Below, in pieces: positions 1-7,838 of a DNA stretch of 64,000 bases. Within the stretch, counting starts at the first letter, position 1; the number at the start of each line of letters is the position of its first letter. The notes under the pieces are model-generated. The model was not told where the DNA came from, searched no databases, and worked only from the letters and a program-made list of their open reading frames with translations. Source of the stretch: Isachenkonia alkalipeptolytica (lineage in GTDB: Bacteria > Bacillota > Clostridia > Peptostreptococcales > T1SED10-28). Both the position numbers and the translations under genes were made by a program. Where the stretch lies: the NCBI RefSeq assembly GCF_009910325.1, contig NZ_SUMG01000014.1, positions 1 to 64,000 on the forward strand, written 5' to 3'.

Positions 1-1
1 A

Positions 2-334
2 AATCCTAGTAGTATTGAGAAGATACAAGGGTTGGATAAGCTTACGAATATATTTTACTGCTATCCACATTCCGCTTTTCAAAAGCCTGAAGTGGAAAAT
101 AACCATGAATTAATTCGCAGAGTAATCCCTAAGGGCAAAAGTATGAATAGCTTAACACAAGCGGACATCACACTATTGATGTCTCATATTAACTCTTACA
201 CAAGAAAAAAGCTGAATGAGCAGTCTCCATACGACGCATTCAGCTCTAGGTATGGGTTTGATCTAATCAATGCTTTAGGGATAACCAAAATCGAACCCAA
301 TGACATTGTTTTAAGACCAACCCTACTTAAATAA
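2..334 (+). CDS. IS30-type transposase, C-terminal part (cut by window edge)
   Basis: The reading frame is open from the first bases of the window, so the start lies outside; no start codon should be assigned at the TTG at 32. The visible 110 residues match the end of an IS30-family DDE transposase: the block FYCYPHSAFQKPEVENNHEL carries the last catalytic Glu, followed by the IRRVIPKGKS and MSHINSYTRKKLNEQSPYD blocks typical of the family. The stop at 332-334 is followed by about 250 bases without a gene, which should include the right end of the element, but I could not define its terminal repeat. Whether the element is intact upstream cannot be seen. Confidence 0.8.
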   Translation, partial: NPSSIEKIQGLDKLTNIFYCYPHSAFQKPEVENNHELIRRVIPKGKSMNSLTQADITLLMSHINSYTRKKLNEQSPYDAFSSRYGFDLINALGITKIEPNDIVLRPTLLK

Positions 335-460
335 ACCAACTATTTATCCGGGTATTTTATACGTTATCCAGGGGTCTAATTTAGTCTTGCAAAAGAAAAA
401 GACCATAGTAGACCTCTAATAAAGTTGCCCGAATTTAACTTGTATGACTCTATTATACTA

Positions 461-490
461 TAAAAACGAGCATTAGAATACTCGTTTTTA
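461..490. terminator. Perfect 10-bp hairpin between transposase and rseC
   Basis: TAAAAACGAG and CTCGTTTTTA form a perfect 10-bp stem around a 10-base loop. It is symmetrical enough to work on either strand. It lies between the plus-strand transposase and the minus-strand rseC, which end toward each other. The 335-591 stretch holds no other gene. Confidence 0.45.
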
Positions 491-584
491 AAGAAATAAA
501 TGATATGAAACCCTGTATTTTTTAAGATTATTAGACAGGTCTTATTTAACTTTACAAAGTCTCATTTAGTTCTACAATTGACCA

Positions 585-605
585 AAAAGCCTTATAAAGG
601 CTTTT
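585..605 (-). terminator. Hairpin overlapping the rseC stop codon
   Basis: AAAAGCCTT, a 3-base loop and AAGGCTTTT form a 9-bp stem that includes the last codons and stop of rseC. Read on the minus strand it ends in a short T run. It probably ends the tcdA-rseC transcript. Confidence 0.5.
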
Positions 606-1011
606 CTTCTTGAATATTAGTGATCACCGGAATATACTTTTTATCATTTCTAAAGGATTCATCCTTCATCTTGATCCCTAAAAAGGAAAGTGCTAACAAT
701 CCAAATCCCATAGCTGCGGCAATCAACTCTTGAGTAGGAAAGATTATATTTCCTATGACAATACCTGTAAATAATGCAAATAAAGGAATCATATACAGAA
801 TAAAGGCTGCCGTAAGTACATGTTGCCCCTCCATATCAACTTCCACAATTTGATCACTTTTCGCCCCCACGGTATTAATAGCTTCGATCCGAAGCTCATG
901 ATTGTCGCTTCCAAGTTTACATGCATTACAACCACTGCAGCTAGAGTGCTTTTCCATGATGACAAAAGCTTTATCCTCTGAAACTTCCACTACTTTGCCG
1001 TACTGTTTCAT
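592..1011 (-). CDS. rseC: SoxR-reducing / RseC family membrane protein
   Basis: About 139 residues. The N-terminal soluble part has a cysteine cluster CSGCNAC (C25, C28, C31), followed by two predicted membrane helices near residues 65-92 and 96-115; this is the layout of the RseC/MucC family. In E. coli RseC acts on the sigma-E system and with Rsx on SoxR; in Clostridia the role is not settled and a redox or Fe-S function is inferred from the cysteines. The longer frame starting at 1029 is rejected: the ATG at 1011 is preceded by AAGGAG at proper distance, and the earlier ATG overlaps that site. Starts 2 bases after the tcdA stop, so it is translationally coupled. Confidence 0.75.
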   Translation of the reverse strand: MKQYGKVVEVSEDKAFVIMEKHSSCSGCNACKLGSDNHELRIEAINTVGAKSDQIVEVDMEGQHVLTAAFILYMIPLFALFTGIVIGNIIFPTQELIAAAMGFGLLALSFLGIKMKDESFRNDKKYIPVITNIQEEKPL

Positions 1012-1013
1012 AA

Positions 1014-1730
1014 TTAAGCTCCTTTCCAAAGATCTTTAAAAACTTCCGATGCAATTACCATACCTGCCGCGGAGGGAACAAAAGATATGCTTCCCGGGGT
1101 TTTCTTACGCTGATAATTCGGGTCCGTAGAAATCCTTTCTACTTCAAGAGGTTTTTCTACCGAAAAAACTACTTTCACGTCTTTAAGGTTTCTTCTTCTT
1201 AATTCTTTTCGCATTATTCTTGCTAAAGGGCAGGTATTTGTTTCATGAATATCCGCCACTAGAAATTTTGTCGGGTCAATTTTATTTCCTGCTCCCATGC
1301 TACTGATCACAGGGATATCCAGTTTCTTTGCTTCTTCAATCAACAGTAGTTTAGCGGATATTGTGTCAATGGCATCGATTATATAATCAAATTCTTGAGT
1401 TACCAGCTGATGAATATTATCCTTTGAAAGGTGATTAGACAAACTATGAACTTTTAAGTTTGGGTTAATATCCAGTAAGCGATCTCTCATCACGGTAACT
1501 TTGCCTTGGCCGACGGTTTTATGTGTGGCTTGTATTTGGCGATTTATATTAGTAACACAGACAACATCGGAATCCAGGATGGTAATCTCTTTGATTCCTG
1601 CTCTGACAAGAGCTTCTGCAGCATAAGAGCCAACTCCTCCAACCCCAAACACTGCTATATGTTTGCTGAAAAAACATTCCAAGGAATTTTCATTGGCTAA
1701 TAATTCCGTTCGTTCAAATTGACTGCTCAT
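1014..1730 (-). CDS. tcdA: tRNA threonylcarbamoyladenosine dehydratase
   Basis: 238-residue ThiF/MoeB/HesA (E1-like) protein. Family role: ATP-dependent cyclisation of t6A to ct6A in tRNAs that read ANN codons. The nucleotide-binding loop GVGGVGS is at residues 29-35, and the adenylate-contact block around INRQ at about 62 follows the DSDVV acidic segment. The sequence PLARIMRKELRRR near the C-terminal third is typical of the TcdA/CsdL branch rather than of MoeB. AAAGGGTG precedes the ATG. Upstream on the same strand lies the 6S RNA gene, downstream rseC starts at once. Confidence 0.85.
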   Translation of the reverse strand: MSSQFERTELLANENSLECFFSKHIAVFGVGGVGSYAAEALVRAGIKEITILDSDVVCVTNINRQIQATHKTVGQGKVTVMRDRLLDINPNLKVHSLSNHLSKDNIHQLVTQEFDYIIDAIDTISAKLLLIEEAKKLDIPVISSMGAGNKIDPTKFLVADIHETNTCPLARIMRKELRRRNLKDVKVVFSVEKPLEVERISTDPNYQRKKTPGSISFVPSAAGMVIASEVFKDLWKGA

Positions 1731-1785
1731 CTCTTCACCCTTTGATTATAAAATATAGTCGGCATTTTTGCAAAATACTCCACAT

Positions 1786-1958
1786 AAAAACCCGCCGTGC
1801 CGTCTTAATCGAGTGTTTTGAAACCTGCGCTCGCAGGTGGGTACCCTGCTACCCGCTTTGCAAGTCCATAAATGGCATGTGCTCCGCGGGTAAACTCCGG
1901 GTTCCCAATGTAATAGTGTTGGCTCAAAACATATTCGATGTGACGCACACAGCAGGCT
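1786..1958 (-). ncRNA. ssrS: 6S RNA
   Basis: The 300-base gap between aspS and tcdA folds as a 6S RNA on the minus strand. The ends pair in an 11-bp closing stem (AGCCTGCTGTG with CACGGCGGGTT, three G-T pairs) followed by a T run at the 3' end. Inside, ATCGA pairs with TCGAT and TTTTGA with TCAAAA, giving a long rod broken by bulges, as in known 6S RNAs that bind the housekeeping RNA polymerase holoenzyme. Length near 173 bases fits the Firmicutes type. The position next to aspS is familiar from Clostridia. A TATAAA lies just upstream (1965-1970), suitable as its -10. The family call is from memory of the conserved core, not from a search. Confidence 0.78.
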
Positions 1959-2030
1959 AATTGTTTATACTTTATGATATCATATTATTTTCAATTATTC
2001 AATCCAAATCATCTCGATAAAGCTTCCAAC

Positions 2031-3809
2031 TTAAGAATTTTCCTCTGATGAATTTATATTGATATGCAATTCCGATAATTGATCATCATCAATAGTTGTC
2101 GGTGCCTCTGTCAATAGACAAGTGGCGTTTTGTGTTTTTGGAAAAGCAATCACCTGACGAATGTTTTCTTCATGGGCCAGGATCATTACTAATCGGTCAA
2201 GACCATAGGCTATACCTCCATGGGGAGGTGTTCCATATTGAAATGCCTCTAATAAAAATCCAAATTTTTTATAGGCCTCCTTTTTTGTAAAACCAAGCAC
2301 TTGAAACATTTTCTCCTGGATTTCAGAGGTGTGAATTCGAATACTTCCTCCTCCTATCTCATGACCGTTTAGGACTAAATCATAAGCTCTTGCCCGGGCA
2401 TCTTCCGGTTTCTTCTCTAATAATAATAGATCTTCATCAACCGGAGCAGTGAATGGATGATGCATAGCGCTTAAACGACCAGTTTCCTTATCTCTCTCAA
2501 ATAAAGGGAACTCCGTAACCCAAAGGAAGTTGCATTGATCTTTATTATAAAGGTTTAATTCTTTTCCTAAGTAATTACGCAGGTTACTAAGTGCTCCGTG
2601 CACCACTGAGGGTTCATCTGCAACAAATAAAAGCAAGTCCCCGGTTTTTCCCTCAGTTTTATCTAAAACACTTTGAATCTCACTTTCTGAGAGAAATTTG
2701 GCAATGGGAGAGTTTACTCCCTCTTCCGTAACTTTTATCCATGCAAGACCCTTAGCACCATAATCCTTGGTATGCTTTTCAAGGTTTGTAATATCTTTTC
2801 GACTAAAGTTATCCGCTTCACCGGAAACATTGATCGCTTTTATTATTCCCCCCTTTTCTATGGTGCTGGAAAACACTTTGAAATCAGAAGTTTTTAGATT
2901 CTCAGTGACATTGATCAACTCTAATCCAAAACGGGTATCCGGTTTGTCATTTCCATAGCGATCCATTGCTTCTTTATAAGTCATTCGAGGAAAAGGTAAA
3001 GTAATGTTTAGTCCTTTAATCCCCTTCACCACATGTGCCATCATTTTTTCGTTAATATCCATAATATCCATTTCATCCACAAAAGACATCTCACAGTCGA
3101 TTTGTGTAAATTCCGGTTGGCGATCCGCTCGTAAATCTTCATCTCTAAAACACTTTACAATCTGAAAGTATCGATCGGTTCCGGAAACCATTAAAAGTTG
3201 CTTAAACAATTGGGGAGATTGAGGCAGCGCATAGAATTTTCCTTGGTTCACCCGACTGGGAACGATATAATCCCGAGCCCCTTCCGGAGTTGGCTTTGTA
3301 AGAATCGGTGTTTCCACTTCTATAAAGTTTTCCTTATCTAGAAAATCCCGGACCAGCTTGGTAACATCATGACGCAATTTAAGGTTTTTTTGCATGTTCT
3401 GTTTTCGAAGATCTAAATAACGATACTTCAGCCGTAGATTCTCAGAAACCTGATCATCATCTTTTATGTATATCGGCGGAGTTCTAGCATCATTCAAAAC
3501 CTCTACTTCTTCAACAAATACTTCTACTTCTCCCGTGGGCATCTCTAAATTTTTAGAAAACCTCTCATAAACCTTTCCTTTAACGACTATGACATACTCT
3601 GTCCCTAGGGTCTCACCAATAATAAAAGCTTCTTTCGATACTTCCTGGTCAAATACAACTTGACTAATCCCGGTTTTATCCCGTAAATCAACAAAAATCA
3701 ATCCGCCTAGATCCCTGCGTTTTTGGACCCATCCTGCCAAGATGACCTCTTTTCCGATGTGTTCATTTCTCAATATTCCTGCCATATGGCTTCGTTTTAA
3801 TTTTTCCAT
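2031..3809 (-). CDS. aspS: Aspartyl-tRNA synthetase
   Basis: 592 residues, the usual length of the bacterial-type enzyme that charges tRNA-Asp (and, in organisms lacking AsnRS, tRNA-Asn). An N-terminal OB fold for anticodon binding (about 1-110) is followed by the class II core: motif 2 around [18 protein letters not shown] near 215-232, the GAD insertion at about 290-420, and motif 3 GLDRLVMIL near 535. ATG start with AGGAG upstream. In most Firmicutes hisS precedes aspS; here an MBL-fold hydrolase and dtd are directly upstream and hisS is not in the window. The 100 bases before it are too short for a T-box. Confidence 0.97.
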   Translation of the reverse strand: MEKLKRSHMAGILRNEHIGKEVILAGWVQKRRDLGGLIFVDLRDKTGISQVVFDQEVSKEAFIIGETLGTEYVIVVKGKVYERFSKNLEMPTGEVEVFVEEVEVLNDARTPPIYIKDDDQVSENLRLKYRYLDLRKQNMQKNLKLRHDVTKLVRDFLDKENFIEVETPILTKPTPEGARDYIVPSRVNQGKFYALPQSPQLFKQLLMVSGTDRYFQIVKCFRDEDLRADRQPEFTQIDCEMSFVDEMDIMDINEKMMAHVVKGIKGLNITLPFPRMTYKEAMDRYGNDKPDTRFGLELINVTENLKTSDFKVFSSTIEKGGIIKAINVSGEADNFSRKDITNLEKHTKDYGAKGLAWIKVTEEGVNSPIAKFLSESEIQSVLDKTEGKTGDLLLFVADEPSVVHGALSNLRNYLGKELNLYNKDQCNFLWVTEFPLFERDKETGRLSAMHHPFTAPVDEDLLLLEKKPEDARARAYDLVLNGHEIGGGSIRIHTSEIQEKMFQVLGFTKKEAYKKFGFLLEAFQYGTPPHGGIAYGLDRLVMILAHEENIRQVIAFPKTQNATCLLTEAPTTIDDDQLSELHININSSEENS

Positions 3810-3910
3810 TAGTATAACACTCCTTTTTTACTCTTGCATAACACTAGGTTTACATCATATTATTATGGACATCTTTTGATACGGGTAGCATTTCTTACTC
3901 TTTCGTCAAA

Positions 3911-4528
3911 TTATAAAAAAGGATTATTTCGTCGCTCTTCTTCCAATGTGGTTTTCGGTCCATGGCCCGGACATACTATGAAGTCTTTCTCAAGAGTTAA
4001 AAGTTTTTCTTTAATTGAGTTAATCAATTGTTCATGGTCTCCACCTTCCAAGTCTGTACGTCCTATAGAGCCTTTAAAAAGAGTGTCTCCGGTAATTAAA
4101 TACCCTTCAATTAAGAATGTGCATCCCCCCGGACTATGACCCGGAGTATGAAGCACTTTTATACTCAGATTTCCAAAGTTTAATATATCTCCATCTTTTA
4201 ATACTTTAGAATTAGTGAAATAGACAGCCTCCATCGGCATTTTAGAGGAGTAGTTTAAATCAGCATCCCGCAGAATATATTGATCCCTTTCATGAACATA
4301 CACAGGAACTTCCCTTTCTTGTATAAGCCCTTCAATGCCACCTATATGATCTCCATGGGCATGGGTTAACAAGATCCCCTGAAGAGTCAATTTTTCTTTC
4401 ATCAGCAAGGAATGGATCTCTTTGCTGTTTCCTCCGGGATCCACTACCACGGCTTCTTTCGTTCTTTCATCTCCCAGGATGTATGCATTGACACCATATA
4501 TCCCGACTTCCAGTTTATGAAAAATCAT
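3911..4528 (-). CDS. MBL-fold metallo-hydrolase (glyoxalase II-like)
   Basis: 205 residues. The metal-binding signature THAHGDHIGG (HxHxDH) is near residue 55, a further His sits in HTPGHSPGG near 130, and GDTLF supplies the bridging Asp. This is the short YcbL/GloB-like subgroup often found in the relA-dtd-hisS neighbourhood of Firmicutes; the substrate is uncertain (a thioester such as a glutathione-like or bacillithiol adduct is inferred). The start at 4528 is preferred: AAAGGAGG lies 7 bases upstream. The longer frame to 4600 would overlap dtd by 47 bases and has no ribosome site. An alternative ATG is the adjacent codon at 4531. Confidence 0.88.
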   Translation of the reverse strand: MIFHKLEVGIYGVNAYILGDERTKEAVVVDPGGNSKEIHSLLMKEKLTLQGILLTHAHGDHIGGIEGLIQEREVPVYVHERDQYILRDADLNYSSKMPMEAVYFTNSKVLKDGDILNFGNLSIKVLHTPGHSPGGCTFLIEGYLITGDTLFKGSIGRTDLEGGDHEQLINSIKEKLLTLEKDFIVCPGHGPKTTLEEERRNNPFL

Positions 4529-4553
4529 CATAAGTCCTCCTTTGAAACTATGT

Positions 4554-5003
4554 TTAAAAAGTTTTGTTACTATCCACCAATAGGGTAACCGGGCCGTCAT
4601 TAACCGAGGAAACCATCATGTGAGCTTGAAAAACTCCACTCTCCACCGGGGCTCCATGCTTTTCACAAGCCTCAAGGAATTCCTGGTAAAGTCTAATCGC
4701 TTCCTCCGGTTTTCCGGCTTTGGAAAAACTGGGCCGTCTTCCCTTTCGACAATCTCCAAGTAGAGTAAATTGGGATATAGCAAGAATGGATCCTTGTTCA
4801 TCAAGAAGGGAGAGGTTCATTTTTTCATTTTTATCTTCAAAAATTCGTAAATTGCAAACTTTTTCAGCTAAAAATCTAGCATCCTTTTCCTGATCTCCCT
4901 CTTCAATGCCAAGATAAATCAAAAGACCTTCGCCAATTTTTCCTTTTACCTTTCCCTCTACGCTTACAGAGGCTTCTTTAACTCTTTGTATTACAGCTCT
5001 CAC
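4554..5003 (-). CDS. dtd: D-aminoacyl-tRNA deacylase
   Basis: 149 residues, the standard length. It removes D-amino acids (and glycine) mischarged on tRNA. Family hallmarks are visible: the SQFTLLGD block near 78-85 with the following basic GRRPSF segment, and the C-terminal GPVT turn near 138 that forms the chirality-testing Gly-cisPro motif. Lies between relA and the MBL hydrolase with 15-base and about 25-base gaps, so probably co-transcribed with relA. Confidence 0.95.
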   Translation of the reverse strand: MRAVIQRVKEASVSVEGKVKGKIGEGLLIYLGIEEGDQEKDARFLAEKVCNLRIFEDKNEKMNLSLLDEQGSILAISQFTLLGDCRKGRRPSFSKAGKPEEAIRLYQEFLEACEKHGAPVESGVFQAHMMVSSVNDGPVTLLVDSNKTF

Positions 5004-5018
5004 TATACTCCTCCTTCA

Positions 5019-7199
5019 TTAATTTTTTACTCGATAAGCATCAAAAACCCCTTGGATATGTTTCAATTTCTCAATAAGTTTTGTAAGCTGTTCTGTGCTT
5101 CCAATTTCTAAAGTGAGGTTGACAAAGGCTACTTTATCTTTATTGGTTCGAGCATTCAAAGAATTAACGGCTATTTTTGACTCAGATAATAGAAAAGTGA
5201 TTTCTGTTAAAAGCCCCTTCCGATCCGTAGCTTCTACTTCGATCTCAACCTGGAAATCCTGGGCTTTATTCACATCCCACTCCACATCGATAAATCGATC
5301 CTTAGTCTCTTGGGTATTAGTGACGGTAGAACAGTCACTTCGGTGAATAGAAACCCCTCTACCCCGGGTTATATAGCCAATAATTTCATCTCCTGGAACA
5401 GGGTTGCAGCATTTCGCAAATCGGATCAGTATATTGTCAACACCTTTTACCATAATTCCTTGAGAAACCTTCTTTTTCCCCTGAGACTTTTTCGGCCTTA
5501 CATAATTTTCAGGGATTTTTTCCACTTCTGTCTTTTTCAAAGTATAATCTTCTTTGTCGTCTTCCGTTTGTTCTTTGATTCTTGATACCACTTGATTAAC
5601 CGTCACTCCACCATAACCAATAGCAGCAAACAAATCTTCCGTAAACTTGTAACCTAATTTTTCAATGATCGGTTCTAAAATTTTATTTTTTAATGCTTTA
5701 TCCGCATTGATTCCTTCCCGTTTTAAAGCCTTTTCAAGACTGACCTTTCCTTTTTCAATATTTTCTTCTTTTCGTTCTTTTTTAAACCATTGTTTAATCT
5801 TCGTTTTTGCTTGGGAACTCTTAACTATGTTTAACCAGTCTCGGCTAGGACCATTACTGTTGGATGAAGTGAGAATTTCAACAATGTTTCCATTTTTCAA
5901 TTTATAGTCCAGAGGCACGATTCTACTGTCAACTTTTGCTCCCACACAATTATTTCCAATATCTGAGTGGATTTTATAGGCAAAATCAATAGGGGTAGAA
6001 CCAATGGGGAGATTTATAACCCGTCCCTTCGGAGTGAAGGTGTACACTTCATTTGTAAACAAATCGACTTTCAAGGCTTCCATAAACTCTTGAGGGTCCT
6101 TAGTTTCTTTTTCCCACTCCAACATTTGCCCAAGCCAATTTAATCTATTCTCGATATCTCCGCTTGTTTCTTTTGATTCCTTGTATTTCCAATGAGCTGC
6201 AATACCGTATTCTGCAATGCGATGCATATCCCAAGTACGAATTTGAATTTCCAAAGGTTCCCCAGTATCACAAATAACGGTGGTATGAAGCGATTGATAC
6301 ATATTCGGCTTAGGCATAGCAATATAATCTTTGAAACGTCCGGGAATTGGTTTCCACATCGTATGGATTACCCCAAGCACTCCGTAACAATCCTTAACAT
6401 TATCCACTATCACCCTTACCGCTAAGAAGTCAAAGATTTCTTCGAAGGTTTTATCCTGATTCATCATTTTCTTATAGATGCTATAAAAGTGTTTAGGACG
6501 ACCATTAATCTCACTATTGATATCAAAATCATCCAATTTCTCTTCAATACTTTTGATAACATTATTAATTAGAACTTCCCGGTCCTTTCGTTTGATGGAA
6601 ACCTTTTCTACCAATTCATAATATCCCTCTTCATCAATATATCTCAGGCAGATATCTTCAAGTTCCCACTTGATTCTTGAAATACCAAGTCGATGAGCAA
6701 TAGGAGCATAAATCTCTAAGGTTTCCTGAGCTTTCTCTTTTTTCTTATACTCGCTTTGATACTTAAGTGTTCTCATATTATGCAGTCGGTCCGCAAGTTT
6801 GATCAATATCACACGAATGTCCTTCGCCATAGCAATAAACATTTTTCGAAGATTTTCCGCTTGCCGTTCTTCCCGGGAATTAAAGGAAAAACGCGTCAGC
6901 TTTGTGACCCCTTCTACGAGCATGGCGACCTCTTCTCCAAACTTATTACTGATATATTCATAGGTATAATCCGTATCTTCAATAACATCATGTAAAAGCC
7001 CTGCTGCAATAGTGCTGCTATCCATTTTAAGTTCAATTAAAATCTTTGCCACTTCCACAGGATGGATGAAGTATTTTTCTCCAGATTTTCGGTATTGTCC
7101 CTCATGGGCACCTTCTGCAAAGTTATAAGCCTCAATAATTAATTCAACATCACATTGAGGATTGGATTCTTCAATTAGCGAAATTAGATTTTCTAGCAT
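5019..7199 (-). CDS. relA: (p)ppGpp synthetase/hydrolase, RelA/SpoT family
   Basis: 726 residues, long Rel type that makes and degrades the alarmone (p)ppGpp. Order: HD hydrolase domain (HPVEVA near 45, LLHDVIEDT near 70, RLHNMRTL near 145), synthetase domain (YQSLHTTV near 305), TGS domain (about 385-445), a zinc-finger-like segment with CCNPVPGDEI near 585, and a C-terminal ACT domain (about 650-726). Both catalytic centres look intact, so it is predicted bifunctional. Start: the third Met at 7199 has AAAGGG 8 bases upstream; the GTG at 7208 and ATG at 7205 crowd that site. Lies between apt and dtd. Confidence 0.96.
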   Translation of the reverse strand: MLENLISLIEESNPQCDVELIIEAYNFAEGAHEGQYRKSGEKYFIHPVEVAKILIELKMDSSTIAAGLLHDVIEDTDYTYEYISNKFGEEVAMLVEGVTKLTRFSFNSREERQAENLRKMFIAMAKDIRVILIKLADRLHNMRTLKYQSEYKKKEKAQETLEIYAPIAHRLGISRIKWELEDICLRYIDEEGYYELVEKVSIKRKDREVLINNVIKSIEEKLDDFDINSEINGRPKHFYSIYKKMMNQDKTFEEIFDFLAVRVIVDNVKDCYGVLGVIHTMWKPIPGRFKDYIAMPKPNMYQSLHTTVICDTGEPLEIQIRTWDMHRIAEYGIAAHWKYKESKETSGDIENRLNWLGQMLEWEKETKDPQEFMEALKVDLFTNEVYTFTPKGRVINLPIGSTPIDFAYKIHSDIGNNCVGAKVDSRIVPLDYKLKNGNIVEILTSSNSNGPSRDWLNIVKSSQAKTKIKQWFKKERKEENIEKGKVSLEKALKREGINADKALKNKILEPIIEKLGYKFTEDLFAAIGYGGVTVNQVVSRIKEQTEDDKEDYTLKKTEVEKIPENYVRPKKSQGKKKVSQGIMVKGVDNILIRFAKCCNPVPGDEIIGYITRGRGVSIHRSDCSTVTNTQETKDRFIDVEWDVNKAQDFQVEIEVEATDRKGLLTEITFLLSESKIAVNSLNARTNKDKVAFVNLTLEIGSTEQLTKLIEKLKHIQGVFDAYRVKN

Positions 7200-7243
7200 T
7201 TTCATCACCCTTTAAGTAGCAAAATTCGTTTCTTGTCTGCAAA

Positions 7244-7756
7244 TTAATATTCTATTAAGCTTTCCACTTTATAATTTTTTAATAGGTCTTTCCCGTTTAA
7301 GAAAGATAGAACCATTAGAAAGTTAATGGATACCACTTCCCCCCCGAGTTCTTCGATGAGTTTTGTCGTGGCAAGAACCGTTCCCCCTGTAGCTAATAAA
7401 TCGTCGACAATAGCAACCCTCTGTCCTTTTTGGATGGCATCTTTATGTATTTCAATGCTGTCGGTGCCATACTCTAACTCATATTCATAGGAGAGGGTTT
7501 CTGCTGGTAATTTATTAGGTTTTCGAACAGGTACAAATCCAGCACCAATTTTATAAGCAACTGGTGTTCCCATAATAAACCCCCGAGCTTCCGGACCCAC
7601 AATAATATCAATTTCTAAATCTTCTAATTGCTTGGACATTTGATCTACCACATATTGAAATGCGGCTTTGTCCTTTAAAAGAGTAGTAATATCTTTAAAA
7701 TTAATTCCTTCTTTCGGAAAATCTTGAACCTCTCTAATTTTACTTTTAATATCCAA
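7244..7756 (-). CDS. apt: Adenine phosphoribosyltransferase
   Basis: 170 residues, typical for the purine-salvage enzyme that makes AMP from adenine and PRPP. The PRPP-binding motif VAIVDDLLATGGT is near residues 115-127, and the PEARGF loop near 57 is specific for APT. The start is a TTG with AAAGGAG 9 bases upstream. First gene of the apt-relA-dtd group: a good sigma-A promoter lies just before it. In many Firmicutes recJ precedes apt; here a UbiB-type kinase gene does. Confidence 0.95.
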   Translation of the reverse strand: MDIKSKIREVQDFPKEGINFKDITTLLKDKAAFQYVVDQMSKQLEDLEIDIIVGPEARGFIMGTPVAYKIGAGFVPVRKPNKLPAETLSYEYELEYGTDSIEIHKDAIQKGQRVAIVDDLLATGGTVLATTKLIEELGGEVVSINFLMVLSFLNGKDLLKNYKVESLIEY

Positions 7757-7802
7757 CAGAATCGCTCCTTTGAATGAATTTCATTTATAATAGAATAGTA
7801 CT

Positions 7803-7831
7803 ATTATATCTCCTCTATTAGTTTTTATCAA
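7803..7831 (-). promoter_or_regulatory. Sigma-A promoter of apt-relA
   Basis: On the minus strand TTGATA (7826-7831) and TATAAT (7803-7808) are separated by 17 bases. The -10 box and the expected start lie in an 8-bp inverted repeat (7786-7793 with 7801-7808), which could be an operator. Confidence 0.65.
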
Positions 7832-7838
7832 CATCTAG

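Noticed and set aside
1742-1960. 72-codon plus-strand frame in the aspS-tcdA gap
   Set aside because: The sequence is explained by 6S RNA on the other strand; the frame has no ribosome site.
3810-3910. T-box riboswitch before aspS
   Set aside because: The gap is about 100 bases, too short for a T-box, and no specifier or antiterminator bulge was seen.
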